Below are positions 22,681 to 29,310 of a stretch of 29,310 nucleotides of DNA, piece by piece. Position 1 is the first letter of the stretch, and each line of letters opens with the position of its first letter. A program made the position numbers and the translations under genes. Origin of the DNA: Bacillota bacterium (GTDB lineage Bacteria; Bacillota; Clostridia; Lachnospirales; Lachnospiraceae); the NCBI GenBank assembly GCA_023410575.1, contig JAEYPP010000033.1, positions 1 to 29,310 of the forward strand, given 5' to 3'. Under the pieces are notes generated by a model. The model did no database searches. It was not told the origin of the DNA and worked only from the letters and a program-made list of their open reading frames with translations.

Positions 22681-24408
22681 ATGATTAAGAAGATGTCATC
22701 ATGTATTGGTGAGTATAAAAAATACGCAATTTTGACTCCAATTGTAATGATTGGAGAAGTAATTATGGAGATTTTAATCCCTTTTGTTATGGCAAAGATT
22801 ATCGACAAAGGGATTAAGGGAGATGGGGGAATTCGATATACTGTCATGATGGGCTTATTAATGGTACTCATGGCATTGATTTCTCTATGCTTTGGAGCAC
22901 TAGGTGGCCGACTAGGAGCGATCGCTGGTATGGGCTTTGCAAAGAATGTTAGAAAACGTTTGTTTGATAAGGTTCAAGATTTTTCCTTTGCCAATGTCGA
23001 TCGGTTCTCAACAGCATCCCTAGTAACACGATTAACAACTGATGTTACGAATACACAAAATGCATTTATGATGCTGATTCGTATGGCAGCACGTTCGCCA
23101 ATCATGTTAATTGGAGCAACTGCAATGGCTATTTCGATTAATCCAAAGTTAGCTATTATTTTCTTAATCGCAATTCCTGTTTTAGGGTTGTCTCTTTTCT
23201 TCATCATAAAGAATGCTCATCCTCGATTTGGTAAGATGTTAGAGAAGTATGACCAGATGAACTCTAGAGTTCAGGAAAATCTTGTTGGTATTCGTGTAGT
23301 TAAGGCATTCGTTCGTGAAGAACAAGAAAATGAAAAGTTTGATAAAGGTGCGGATGCGGTAAGGAAAGCTCAAGTATTTGCTGAAAAATTAGTTATTTGC
23401 AATATGCCAATTATGCAAATTTGCATGTATGGCTGTATTGTTGCTGTGTTATGGTTTGGCGGCAACATGGTCATGGGAGGCAATCTTGAAATCGGTGAAT
23501 TATCTAGCTTTATTACTTATGTTACACAGATTTTAATGTCCTTAATGATGCTTTCTATGATTTTTATTATGGTTATTATTTCTCGTGCTTCTGTTGCACG
23601 TATTGTAGAAGTTTTAGATGAAGAAATCGATATTCAAGATAATAAAGATGCAATTGGTGTTCAAGTAAATGATGGTACAATTGAATTTAAGAATGTTTCT
23701 TTTAGTTATTCCAATGATAAGAGTAAATTAGCTCTTGAAAATATTAATTTATCCATTCAATCTGGTGAAACGATTGGTATTATTGGTGGGACTGGTTCTG
23801 GAAAAACAAGCTTAGTACAATTAATACCAAGATTATATGATGTTTTAGAGGGTGAGCTTTTCGTAGGTGGTAAAAATGTAAAGGACTATACCTTAGAGGA
23901 GCTACGTAATTCTGTTGCAATGGTGCTTCAAAAGAACGTTTTATTCTCAGGAACAATTCGTGATAATCTGTTGTGGGGCAACGAATCCGCTTCACAGGAA
24001 GAAATTGAAGATGCTTGTAGATCAGCTTGTGCGGATGATTTTATCAAATCCTTTCCAGATGGATACGATACTGATTTAGGACAAGGTGGTGTTAATGTAT
24101 CAGGTGGTCAGAAACAGCGTTTGTGTATTGCAAGAGCTCTCTTAAAGAAACCAAAGATTGTAATCTTAGATGATTCGACGAGTGCGGTCGATACTGCGAC
24201 TGATTCAAAGATTCGACAAGCGTTTCGTGAAAAGTTGATAGGTACAACTACGATTATTATTGCACAGAGAATTACATCGGTTTGTGACGCTGATCGTATC
24301 ATCGTCATGGAGGATGGTAAGATTAATGCCTTTGGGACACATGAAGAATTACTTTGCAATAATAAAATTTATCAAGAGGTTTATGAATCACAGCAGAAAG
24401 GAGAATAA
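22681..24408 (+). CDS. Heterodimeric ABC exporter, subunit with degenerate ATP site (TM287-like)
   Basis: A 575-residue half-transporter: six membrane helices (about 1-320) followed by one nucleotide-binding domain. Walker A is GGTGSGKT (369-376) and the signature VSGGQ (473-477) is canonical. In Walker B (ILDDST), Asp498 replaces the catalytic glutamate, and the H-loop has Gln529 (IIIAQRIT) in place of histidine. These are the replacements of the degenerate-site subunit in heterodimeric exporters such as TM287/288 or LmrCD. The canonical VSGGQ would complete the active site of the partner encoded next. AAAGGAGAGCC precedes ATG 22681. Likely an efflux pump for drugs or lipophilic compounds. 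Confidence 0.93.
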   Translation: MIKKMSSCIGEYKKYAILTPIVMIGEVIMEILIPFVMAKIIDKGIKGDGGIRYTVMMGLLMVLMALISLCFGALGGRLGAIAGMGFAKNVRKRLFDKVQDFSFANVDRFSTASLVTRLTTDVTNTQNAFMMLIRMAARSPIMLIGATAMAISINPKLAIIFLIAIPVLGLSLFFIIKNAHPRFGKMLEKYDQMNSRVQENLVGIRVVKAFVREEQENEKFDKGADAVRKAQVFAEKLVICNMPIMQICMYGCIVAVLWFGGNMVMGGNLEIGELSSFITYVTQILMSLMMLSMIFIMVIISRASVARIVEVLDEEIDIQDNKDAIGVQVNDGTIEFKNVSFSYSNDKSKLALENINLSIQSGETIGIIGGTGSGKTSLVQLIPRLYDVLEGELFVGGKNVKDYTLEELRNSVAMVLQKNVLFSGTIRDNLLWGNESASQEEIEDACRSACADDFIKSFPDGYDTDLGQGGVNVSGGQKQRLCIARALLKKPKIVILDDSTSAVDTATDSKIRQAFREKLIGTTTIIIAQRITSVCDADRIIVMEDGKINAFGTHEELLCNNKIYQEVYESQQKGE

Positions 24409-24411
24409 CAT

Positions 24412-26298
24412 ATGCCAGGTCCAATGAAACACCCAGGTGCGAAGCCTAAGAATGCGAAACTGACTTTTGGTCGAATCTTAAGCTATCTAACAGAAAATAA
24501 ATTATTATTGGGATTAGTATTGATACTGATTGTTTTCAGTTCACTAGCCCAGACGATTGGAGCCTCCTTGCTAAAAAAGGTAACGGATGAATATATTATT
24601 CCTTTAACGGAAAAGTATACTCCTGAATTGATGTCAGGTTTTATTCGAATTTTAGTATTTATGGGTGGAATTTACTTAATTGGTGCATTCAGTACCTATG
24701 CACATAGTCGCATCATGTTAAAGGTATCAACAAAGGCACTCTATAGTATTCGAACGGATTTGTTCCAGAAGATGGAATCATTGTCGATTAAATACTTTGA
24801 TACCCATACCCATGGGGAACTGATGAGTCGTTACACCAATGATACTGACTCCCTACGTGAGATGTTAAGCAATAGCGTTGCAAGTGCAATTTCTTCTTCT
24901 ATTAGTATTGTCAGTGTATTTATTATGATGATTATCTTTAGCTGGCAACTCACAATTGTTGTTATTCTTATGCTGTTTGTTATATTAAGACTAATTAAGC
25001 TAATTGGTGGTAAGAGTGGAATTTATTTTGGAAAACAACAAAAGAATATCGGTATTGTTAATGGTTATATCGAAGAAATGATTGATGGACAAAAGGTAGT
25101 AAAGGTTTTTTGCCATGAGAAGAATTCAAAAGAAGAATTTGAAAAGTTAAATAGTGCATTATGTGAAGCATCTACAAGTGCGAATACGTATGCGAATATT
25201 TTAATGCCGATTATGGCGAACTTATCTCATATTCAATATGCTATCACGGCAATTGTTGGTGGTGTTTTAGCAATTAATGGAATTATCAGCCTAGGTACTA
25301 TAGTATCCTTCCTTCAGTTTACAAGAAACTTTACGATGCCAATCACTCAGATGTCCCAGCAGTTTAACGCGATTCTTACTGCAATGGCTGGTGCAGAGCG
25401 TATCTTTGAAGTGATTGATGAAAAACCAGAAGAAGACAATGGCTATGTAACTTTAGTTTATGCTAAGAGAATGCCAGATGGAACGTTGGAAGAGTGTGAT
25501 AAACGTACTGGTATCTGGGCGTGGAAGCATCCTCATAGCGATGGAACTTTGACTTATACTGAAGTTCGTGGAGCGGTTGAGTTTGATGATGTTGTATTTG
25601 GATATGAGGAAAATAAAACAGTTTTACGTAATGTTACATTGTATGCAAAACCTGGTCAAAAGATTGCTTTTGTTGGTTCTACTGGCGCAGGAAAGACAAC
25701 CATCACGAATTTAATCAATCGCTTTTACGATGTACCAGATGGTAGAATTCGATATGATGGAATTAATATTAATAAGATTAAAAAGTCTGATTTACGTCGA
25801 TCTATGGCAATGGTATTACAAGATACGCATTTATTTTCGGGAACCATTATGGAGAATATTCGTTATGGTAAATTAGATGCAACGGACGAGGAAGTAATTG
25901 CGGCTGCTAAACTTGCAAATGCGGATTTCTTCATCACTCATTTACCTCAAGGATACAATACGATGATAACTTCTGATGGAGCGAATCTGTCCCAGGGACA
26001 AAGACAGTTACTAGCGATTGCTAGAGCAGCAGTTGCAGATCCTTCAGTATTAATCTTAGATGAAGCGACTTCATCCATTGATACTCGAACAGAGCGTTAT
26101 ATTGAAAAAGGGATGGATAGTTTAATGGAAGGACGTACCGTATTTGTCATCGCTCATCGTTTATCTACTGTTCGTAATTCTAATGCAATTATGGTATTGG
26201 AGAATGGGGAAATTATCGAGCGCGGTAATCACGATTCCTTAATTGCACAAAAAGGTAAATATTATCAGTTATATACTGGTATGTTTGAGCTTTCATAA
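24412..26298 (+). CDS. Heterodimeric ABC exporter, catalytic subunit (TM288-like)
   Basis: A 628-residue half-transporter starting 3 nt after its partner's stop, with AAAGGAGAATAAC in the junction. Six membrane helices occupy about 30-330. Walker A is GSTGAGKT (422-429), Walker B ILDEAT (catalytic Glu551) and the H-loop His582 (VIAHRLST), so this subunit hydrolyses ATP. Its own signature is LSQGQ (526-530), the off-consensus form expected opposite the partner's degenerate site. Between the membrane and nucleotide domains, residues ~341-387 form an insert (NGYVTLVYAKRMPDG, EECDKRTGIWAWKHPHSDG) absent from TM288-type proteins but, as I recall, seen in exporters of gut clostridia. A terminator follows within 25 nt. 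Confidence 0.94.
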   Translation: MPGPMKHPGAKPKNAKLTFGRILSYLTENKLLLGLVLILIVFSSLAQTIGASLLKKVTDEYIIPLTEKYTPELMSGFIRILVFMGGIYLIGAFSTYAHSRIMLKVSTKALYSIRTDLFQKMESLSIKYFDTHTHGELMSRYTNDTDSLREMLSNSVASAISSSISIVSVFIMMIIFSWQLTIVVILMLFVILRLIKLIGGKSGIYFGKQQKNIGIVNGYIEEMIDGQKVVKVFCHEKNSKEEFEKLNSALCEASTSANTYANILMPIMANLSHIQYAITAIVGGVLAINGIISLGTIVSFLQFTRNFTMPITQMSQQFNAILTAMAGAERIFEVIDEKPEEDNGYVTLVYAKRMPDGTLEECDKRTGIWAWKHPHSDGTLTYTEVRGAVEFDDVVFGYEENKTVLRNVTLYAKPGQKIAFVGSTGAGKTTITNLINRFYDVPDGRIRYDGININKIKKSDLRRSMAMVLQDTHLFSGTIMENIRYGKLDATDEEVIAAAKLANADFFITHLPQGYNTMITSDGANLSQGQRQLLAIARAAVADPSVLILDEATSSIDTRTERYIEKGMDSLMEGRTVFVIAHRLSTVRNSNAIMVLENGEIIERGNHDSLIAQKGKYYQLYTGMFELS

Positions 26299-26320
26299 AG
26301 GATTTCGTTCAATAAAAGGA

Positions 26321-26361
26321 GAAATTGTTTTCTTATTTAATGGAAAGCAGTTTCTTTTTTT
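26321..26361 (+). terminator. Rho-independent terminator of the marR-ABC operon
   Basis: GAAATTGTTTTC (26321-26332) pairs with GAAAGCAGTTTC (26343-26354) with two G-U pairs, followed by seven T residues (26355-26361). Confidence 0.85.
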
Positions 26362-26371
26362 ATGTAAATTG

Positions 26372-26422
26372 TTGAATTATGGTATAAATGAGATATAATA
26401 TAGTTGACAGCAATTATGTCAA
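26372..26422 (+). promoter_or_regulatory. Promoter and operator-like palindrome of the BMP lipoprotein gene
   Basis: TTGAAT (26372-26377), 16 nt, TATAAT (26394-26399). TTGACA-N7-TGTCAA (26404-26422) follows immediately, covering the predicted transcription start, a usual place for repressor binding. The regulator is unknown. Confidence 0.6.
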
Positions 26423-26450
26423 AATTTCATAGAAGGAGAATGACATAAAA

Positions 26451-27593
26451 ATGAAAAAAGGAATATCTGTATGTTTAGTTATAGCTATGACTTGCATTTT
26501 TTTTGCTGGATGTGGTAAAACAAAAAGCCTTAATGGGGCAGAAATCACCTTAATTACAGATAAAGGTAATATCGATGATAAGTCATTTAACCAAGCCGCT
26601 TGGGAGGGTGTTGTAGCATACGCTACTAAAAATGAAATTAAACATAGTTACATAAAACCAAAGACAGGAACAAATGATGGTTATTTAGCAGCCATTGATC
26701 AAGCAGTTGAAAATGGAGCAAAAGTTATTGTAACACCTGGTAATTTATTTGAAGTTGCTGTATATGAGGCACAAACAAAATACCCAGATATAAAGTTTAT
26801 CTTAGTAGATGGAGAACCTCATACAGAAGATTATATTACATATGAGACAAAATCTAATGTTGCAAGTATTATGTATGCCGAGCAGGAATCGGGATATTTA
26901 GCAGGCTATGCAGCAGTAAAAGATGGTATGACAAAACTTGGATTTATGGGTGGTATGTGTGTACCAGCTGTTCGTGCATTCGGATATGGCTTTTTACAGG
27001 GTGCTGAAGAAGCCGCACTAGAATTAGGCCTTGCAGATAATTCCGTAACTGTAATCTATCACTATACTGGTGATTTTGCTGAGAGTGATACAAACAAAGC
27101 AACTGCAAAGACAATGTATCAACAAGGAACTGAAGTAATCTTTGCTTGTGGTGGTTCCGTTGGTAAGAGTGTAATGTCAGCTGCTTTGGAAGCGGGTGAA
27201 AAGGTTATCGGTGTTGATGTTGACCAAAGATATGATAGCCCTACTGTAATTACTTCTGCAATGAAGGGGATTAGTGAATCTGTTATAGCTGTATTAGACT
27301 CTATTTATAAGACAAACAGCTGGTCTACTTATTCAGGAACAACAACATACTTCAATGCAAAGAATGATGGTGTTGGTTTACCAACGATTGTGATTGATGA
27401 TAAAAAGGCAGATGCATTTGATCGATTTACAACCTTTAAGAAAGCAGATTATGATGCAATATTTGCTAAATTAGTATCTGGAGAGATAGTACCAATTCGT
27501 GATATCACAATTGCAGATTCTAAAGGTTATGCAACAACAGAAGAGTTAAATACTGGTTTAAAACTGACCAAACTTAAAATAGTTGTTGATTAG
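26451..27593 (+). CDS. BMP/PnrA-family substrate-binding lipoprotein
   Basis: A 380-residue lipoprotein. The signal MKKGISVCLVIAMTCIFFAGC ends in the lipobox FAGC (Cys21). The mature part is of the basic-membrane-protein type (PnrA, nucleoside-binding): ITLITDKGNIDDKSFNQAAWEG, then NGAKVIVTPGNLFEVAVYEAQ, IKFILVDGEPH, EQESGYLAGYAAVKDG, KLGFMGGMCVPAVRAFGYGFLQGAEEAA, EVIFACGGSVGKSVMSAA and VIGVDVDQRYDS. Relatives deliver purine nucleosides to an ABC importer. No ATPase or permease gene adjoins it, so it is an orphan binding protein here; the ligand is inferred from the family. AGAAGGAG lies about 12 nt before ATG 26451, slightly far. The trailing sequence has a weak AGGATAGG/CCTATCCT stem (27618-27677). 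Confidence 0.92.
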   Translation: MKKGISVCLVIAMTCIFFAGCGKTKSLNGAEITLITDKGNIDDKSFNQAAWEGVVAYATKNEIKHSYIKPKTGTNDGYLAAIDQAVENGAKVIVTPGNLFEVAVYEAQTKYPDIKFILVDGEPHTEDYITYETKSNVASIMYAEQESGYLAGYAAVKDGMTKLGFMGGMCVPAVRAFGYGFLQGAEEAALELGLADNSVTVIYHYTGDFAESDTNKATAKTMYQQGTEVIFACGGSVGKSVMSAALEAGEKVIGVDVDQRYDSPTVITSAMKGISESVIAVLDSIYKTNSWSTYSGTTTYFNAKNDGVGLPTIVIDDKKADAFDRFTTFKKADYDAIFAKLVSGEIVPIRDITIADSKGYATTEELNTGLKLTKLKIVVD

Positions 27594-27617
27594 GTAGATC
27601 ACCCTGTAAGGGTGTAG

Positions 27618-27680
27618 AGGATAGGCTGAATAGGTGAAAACAAGGCTATTACGTTGATACTCCTATCTTCCTATCCTTTA
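27618..27680. terminator. Weak terminator-like stem in a convergent gap
   Basis: AGGATAGG (27618-27625) and CCTATCCT (27670-27677) can pair across a 44-nt loop and end in TTTA. A small CACCC/GGGTG hairpin lies just upstream (27600-27614). Neither has a strong U tract. It sits between two convergent genes and is only suggestive. Confidence 0.3.
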
Positions 27681-27686
27681 TAAGAA

Positions 27687-27917
27687 TTACTCTGGAAATT
27701 CAACGTCGACATACCAACCAGCGTCACTACCAGTGACTTCTTTTACGGTCCCTTCAAAGCTTTTTAACCGTTCGGAAAATGAAAAGTTACCAGACATCGC
27801 AATTGCTGGAACAATCGTGTAGTAATAACTCATTGGAAGTTTACTTTCATTTACGGTTACAGTATCGCCTACCTTTACCAGATTAGGTCGTTCCATTTTA
27901 AATCTTATAATTCTCAT
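27687..27917 (-). CDS. Small hypothetical beta-rich protein, 76 residues
   Basis: Begins MRIIRFKMERPNLVKVGDTV with AAAGGAGACG about 8 nt before the ATG on the minus strand. VKVGDTVTVNESKLP and GTVKEVTGSDAGWYVDVEFPE look like strands of a small barrel (an SH3-like KOW-type guess). Cytoplasmic, no signal. I do not recognise a family. It has its own promoter and is convergent with the BMP gene. Confidence 0.7.
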   Translation of the reverse strand: MRIIRFKMERPNLVKVGDTVTVNESKLPMSYYYTIVPAIAMSGNFSFSERLKSFEGTVKEVTGSDAGWYVDVEFPE

Positions 27918-27942
27918 AATATCGTCTCCTTTTGTTACTCCT

Positions 27943-27970
27943 ATTTTATCATATGAATTGATAATTTCAA
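27943..27970 (-). promoter_or_regulatory. Promoter of the 76-residue protein gene
   Basis: On the minus strand TTGAAA (27970-27965), 16 nt, TAAAAT (27948-27943), about 25 nt before the start codon. Confidence 0.55.
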
Positions 27971-27980
27971 GGTAGGTACA

Positions 27981-28009
27981 TTGTTTAATAATAAAACTTA
28001 TGATACTAT
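27981..28009 (+). promoter_or_regulatory. Promoter of the GH95 gene
   Basis: TTGTTT (27981-27986), 17 nt, TACTAT (28004-28009), about 33 nt before the GTG start. It is adjacent to and divergent from the promoter of the 76-residue gene. Confidence 0.55.
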
Positions 28010-28041
28010 TTTTATTATAAAGTTAAAAAGGAGCGATCCAA

Positions 28042-29310
28042 GTGAGTCAGATGAGATTAAGTTACAATCAGCCAGCAAAAGCATGGGAAGAAACATTACC
28101 AATCGGAAATGGTGGCCTTGGCGCTATGATTTGGGGAACAACAAAGGAAGAGTTATTAGGATTAAATGAGGAAAGTATATGGTCCGGATATGAGCATAAT
28201 AAGAATAGTAATAAAGTTTTTCCATATATACAACAAGTAAGAGATTATGTTGCAAAGCGAGAATACGAGAAGGCAGAGGATATAGTTCAAAAGCATATGT
28301 TAGGGGAATATGGTGAATCCTATATGCCGATGGGTAATTTAAAGCTTAGCTTTGATCATCCACAAGAAGTCATTTCCTATCACCGTGAGCTCGATCTTGA
28401 TCATTCCATTGCAGAGGTTAGTTATCAGTGCAACGGAGTTGATTATAAAAGAGAATACTTTGCAAGTTATGTGCATAAAGCGATATTCGTTCGGTTAACA
28501 GCGAGTAAGAAAGCAATGAATTGTATCGTATCTTTTGACTCCCTTATAAAGCATAGATGTGAGACTAGCATAGTTCAGTTAACATTTTATGGACAGTGCC
28601 CAGAACATGTGGACCCTTCTTATCTGTGGAATGATATCAATCCGATTATTCAGGGAACACGTGGGATGGAATTTCAGGGCTTTATTCAAGTATTACATAA
28701 TGATGGGGAGATTAAGGCAATCGGTGAGGAGCTACATATTTCCTTAGCGAGTGAAGTAGTATTGATGGTTTCAGCAGTTCAACCAGCGAAATTAGAGACA
28801 TATGATTATGATAAAATAAAGCAAGAACATGTTAGTGATTATGTAAAACTTTATGGACGTATGGACCTTTATCTTGGAGAACAATTAAATCTTCCTACCG
28901 ATGAGCGATTACAACGATTAAAAGAGGGGAACGAGGACAATGGCCTTTATGCGCTGTATTTCCAATATGCAAGATATCTGTTGATTTCTTCTTCGCGGGA
29001 AGGTGGATTGCCTGCTAATCTTCAGGGAATCTGGAGCTGGGAGTATCGTGCGCCTTGGAGTAGCAATTGGACAACAAATATTAATGTTCAGATGAACTAC
29101 TGGTTGGCACAAAGCTGTAATCTAAAAGAATGCCTATTACCTTATTATGAGTTTATAAAGCGAATTTGTGAAAAAGGGAAAGAGACTGCTAGTATCAATT
29201 ATCATTGTCGAGGTACGGTGCATCATCATAACGCTGATTATTGGCTATGTACGAATCCAATGGGAGTTTGCTATGATGGTGGAATCTGTCAGGGTAGTGC
29301 ACCATGTTGT
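28042..29310 (+). CDS. Glycoside hydrolase family 95 (alpha-L-fucosidase), 5' part
   Basis: An open frame of 423 codons that runs past the right edge; GH95 proteins are about 750-800 residues, so roughly half is missing. Motifs: AWEETLPIGNGGLGAMIWG with LGLNEESIWSG (N-terminal GH95 domain), YMPMGNLKLSF, then in the (alpha/alpha)6 barrel SREGGLPANLQGIWSW, APWSSNWTTNINVQMNYW and HHHNADYWLCTNPMG. Asn346 and Asn348 (TTNIN) match the paired asparagines that help catalysis in the Bifidobacterium enzyme. The family hydrolyses alpha-1,2-fucosyl or related linkages by inversion. There is no signal peptide, suggesting cytoplasmic action on imported oligosaccharides. The start is GTG 28042: AAGGAG is 8 nt before it but 17 nt before the first ATG (28051). 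Confidence 0.92.
   Translation, partial: MSQMRLSYNQPAKAWEETLPIGNGGLGAMIWGTTKEELLGLNEESIWSGYEHNKNSNKVFPYIQQVRDYVAKREYEKAEDIVQKHMLGEYGESYMPMGNLKLSFDHPQEVISYHRELDLDHSIAEVSYQCNGVDYKREYFASYVHKAIFVRLTASKKAMNCIVSFDSLIKHRCETSIVQLTFYGQCPEHVDPSYLWNDINPIIQGTRGMEFQGFIQVLHNDGEIKAIGEELHISLASEVVLMVSAVQPAKLETYDYDKIKQEHVSDYVKLYGRMDLYLGEQLNLPTDERLQRLKEGNEDNGLYALYFQYARYLLISSSREGGLPANLQGIWSWEYRAPWSSNWTTNINVQMNYWLAQSCNLKECLLPYYEFIKRICEKGKETASINYHCRGTVHHHNADYWLCTNPMGVCYDGGICQGSAPCC

Noticed and set aside
27981..28169. Plus-strand 62-codon open frame at the GH95 start
   Set aside because: It is out of frame with the GH95 coding region and covers its promoter.

Overview
The window looks like chromosome of a low-GC, anaerobic Gram-positive bacterium, most likely a clostridium of the Lachnospiraceae (Clostridium/Lachnoclostridium phytofermentans-like). 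This is inference. It rests on AT-rich codon use, strong GGAGG-type ribosome sites, clostridial sigma-A promoters, lipoprotein signals, a LysM/Pro-Thr-linker secreted peptidase, a degenerate/canonical ABC exporter pair and a cytoplasmic-looking GH95 fucosidase. I see no rRNA, tRNA, CRISPR array, prophage or insertion sequence.

Layout. (1) 31-1708: guaB (purine synthesis), a 39-codon membrane mini-gene and a clear terminator. (2) 1859-3532: a lipoprotein resembling arylsulfotransferases but lacking their histidines; it overlaps tail-to-tail a TIGR01906/DUF1461 membrane protein on the minus strand. (3) 4340-6013, minus: a FliK-like protein. (4) 6014-6378: a control region with a good promoter, a palindrome in its spacer and a structured leader. 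It precedes gltB-gltD (6379-12416), the two subunits of glutamate synthase. (5) A DegV-family fatty-acid-binding protein and glyA (serine hydroxymethyltransferase), each with its own promoter, separated by a perfect 17-bp inverted repeat. (6) 14802-15208: a non-coding block built of nested and tandem repeats around a very long hairpin. (7) Minus strand: a small ABM-like protein, a secreted LysM-M3 metallopeptidase and a LUD-domain protein. (8) Plus strand: topB, a hexapeptide-repeat (left-handed beta-helix) protein and an 84-residue acidic protein, with a purine-rich 17-nt tandem repeat between the last two, ending in a terminator. (9) A MarR regulator followed by a two-gene heterodimeric ABC exporter with one degenerate ATP site. 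(10) A BMP/PnrA-type lipoprotein, a small minus-strand protein, and the first 423 codons of a GH95 alpha-L-fucosidase that runs off the right edge.

How the genes fit together. Most of the window is core metabolism: GMP synthesis, ammonia assimilation through GOGAT, and one-carbon/glycine supply. The accessory parts are cell-envelope and uptake functions. The marR-ABC-ABC cluster is a self-contained drug-efflux-type operon. The BMP lipoprotein stands alone without transporter subunits here. The GH95 enzyme has no signal peptide and would act on fucosylated oligosaccharides inside the cell.

The items I find most worth checking are the repeat element at 14811-15195, the histidine-less arylsulfotransferase-like lipoprotein, the LysM-M3 peptidase fusion, the operator/attenuator arrangement upstream of gltB, and the 17-nt purine tandem repeat. 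None amounts to a demonstrated new system; they are leads.
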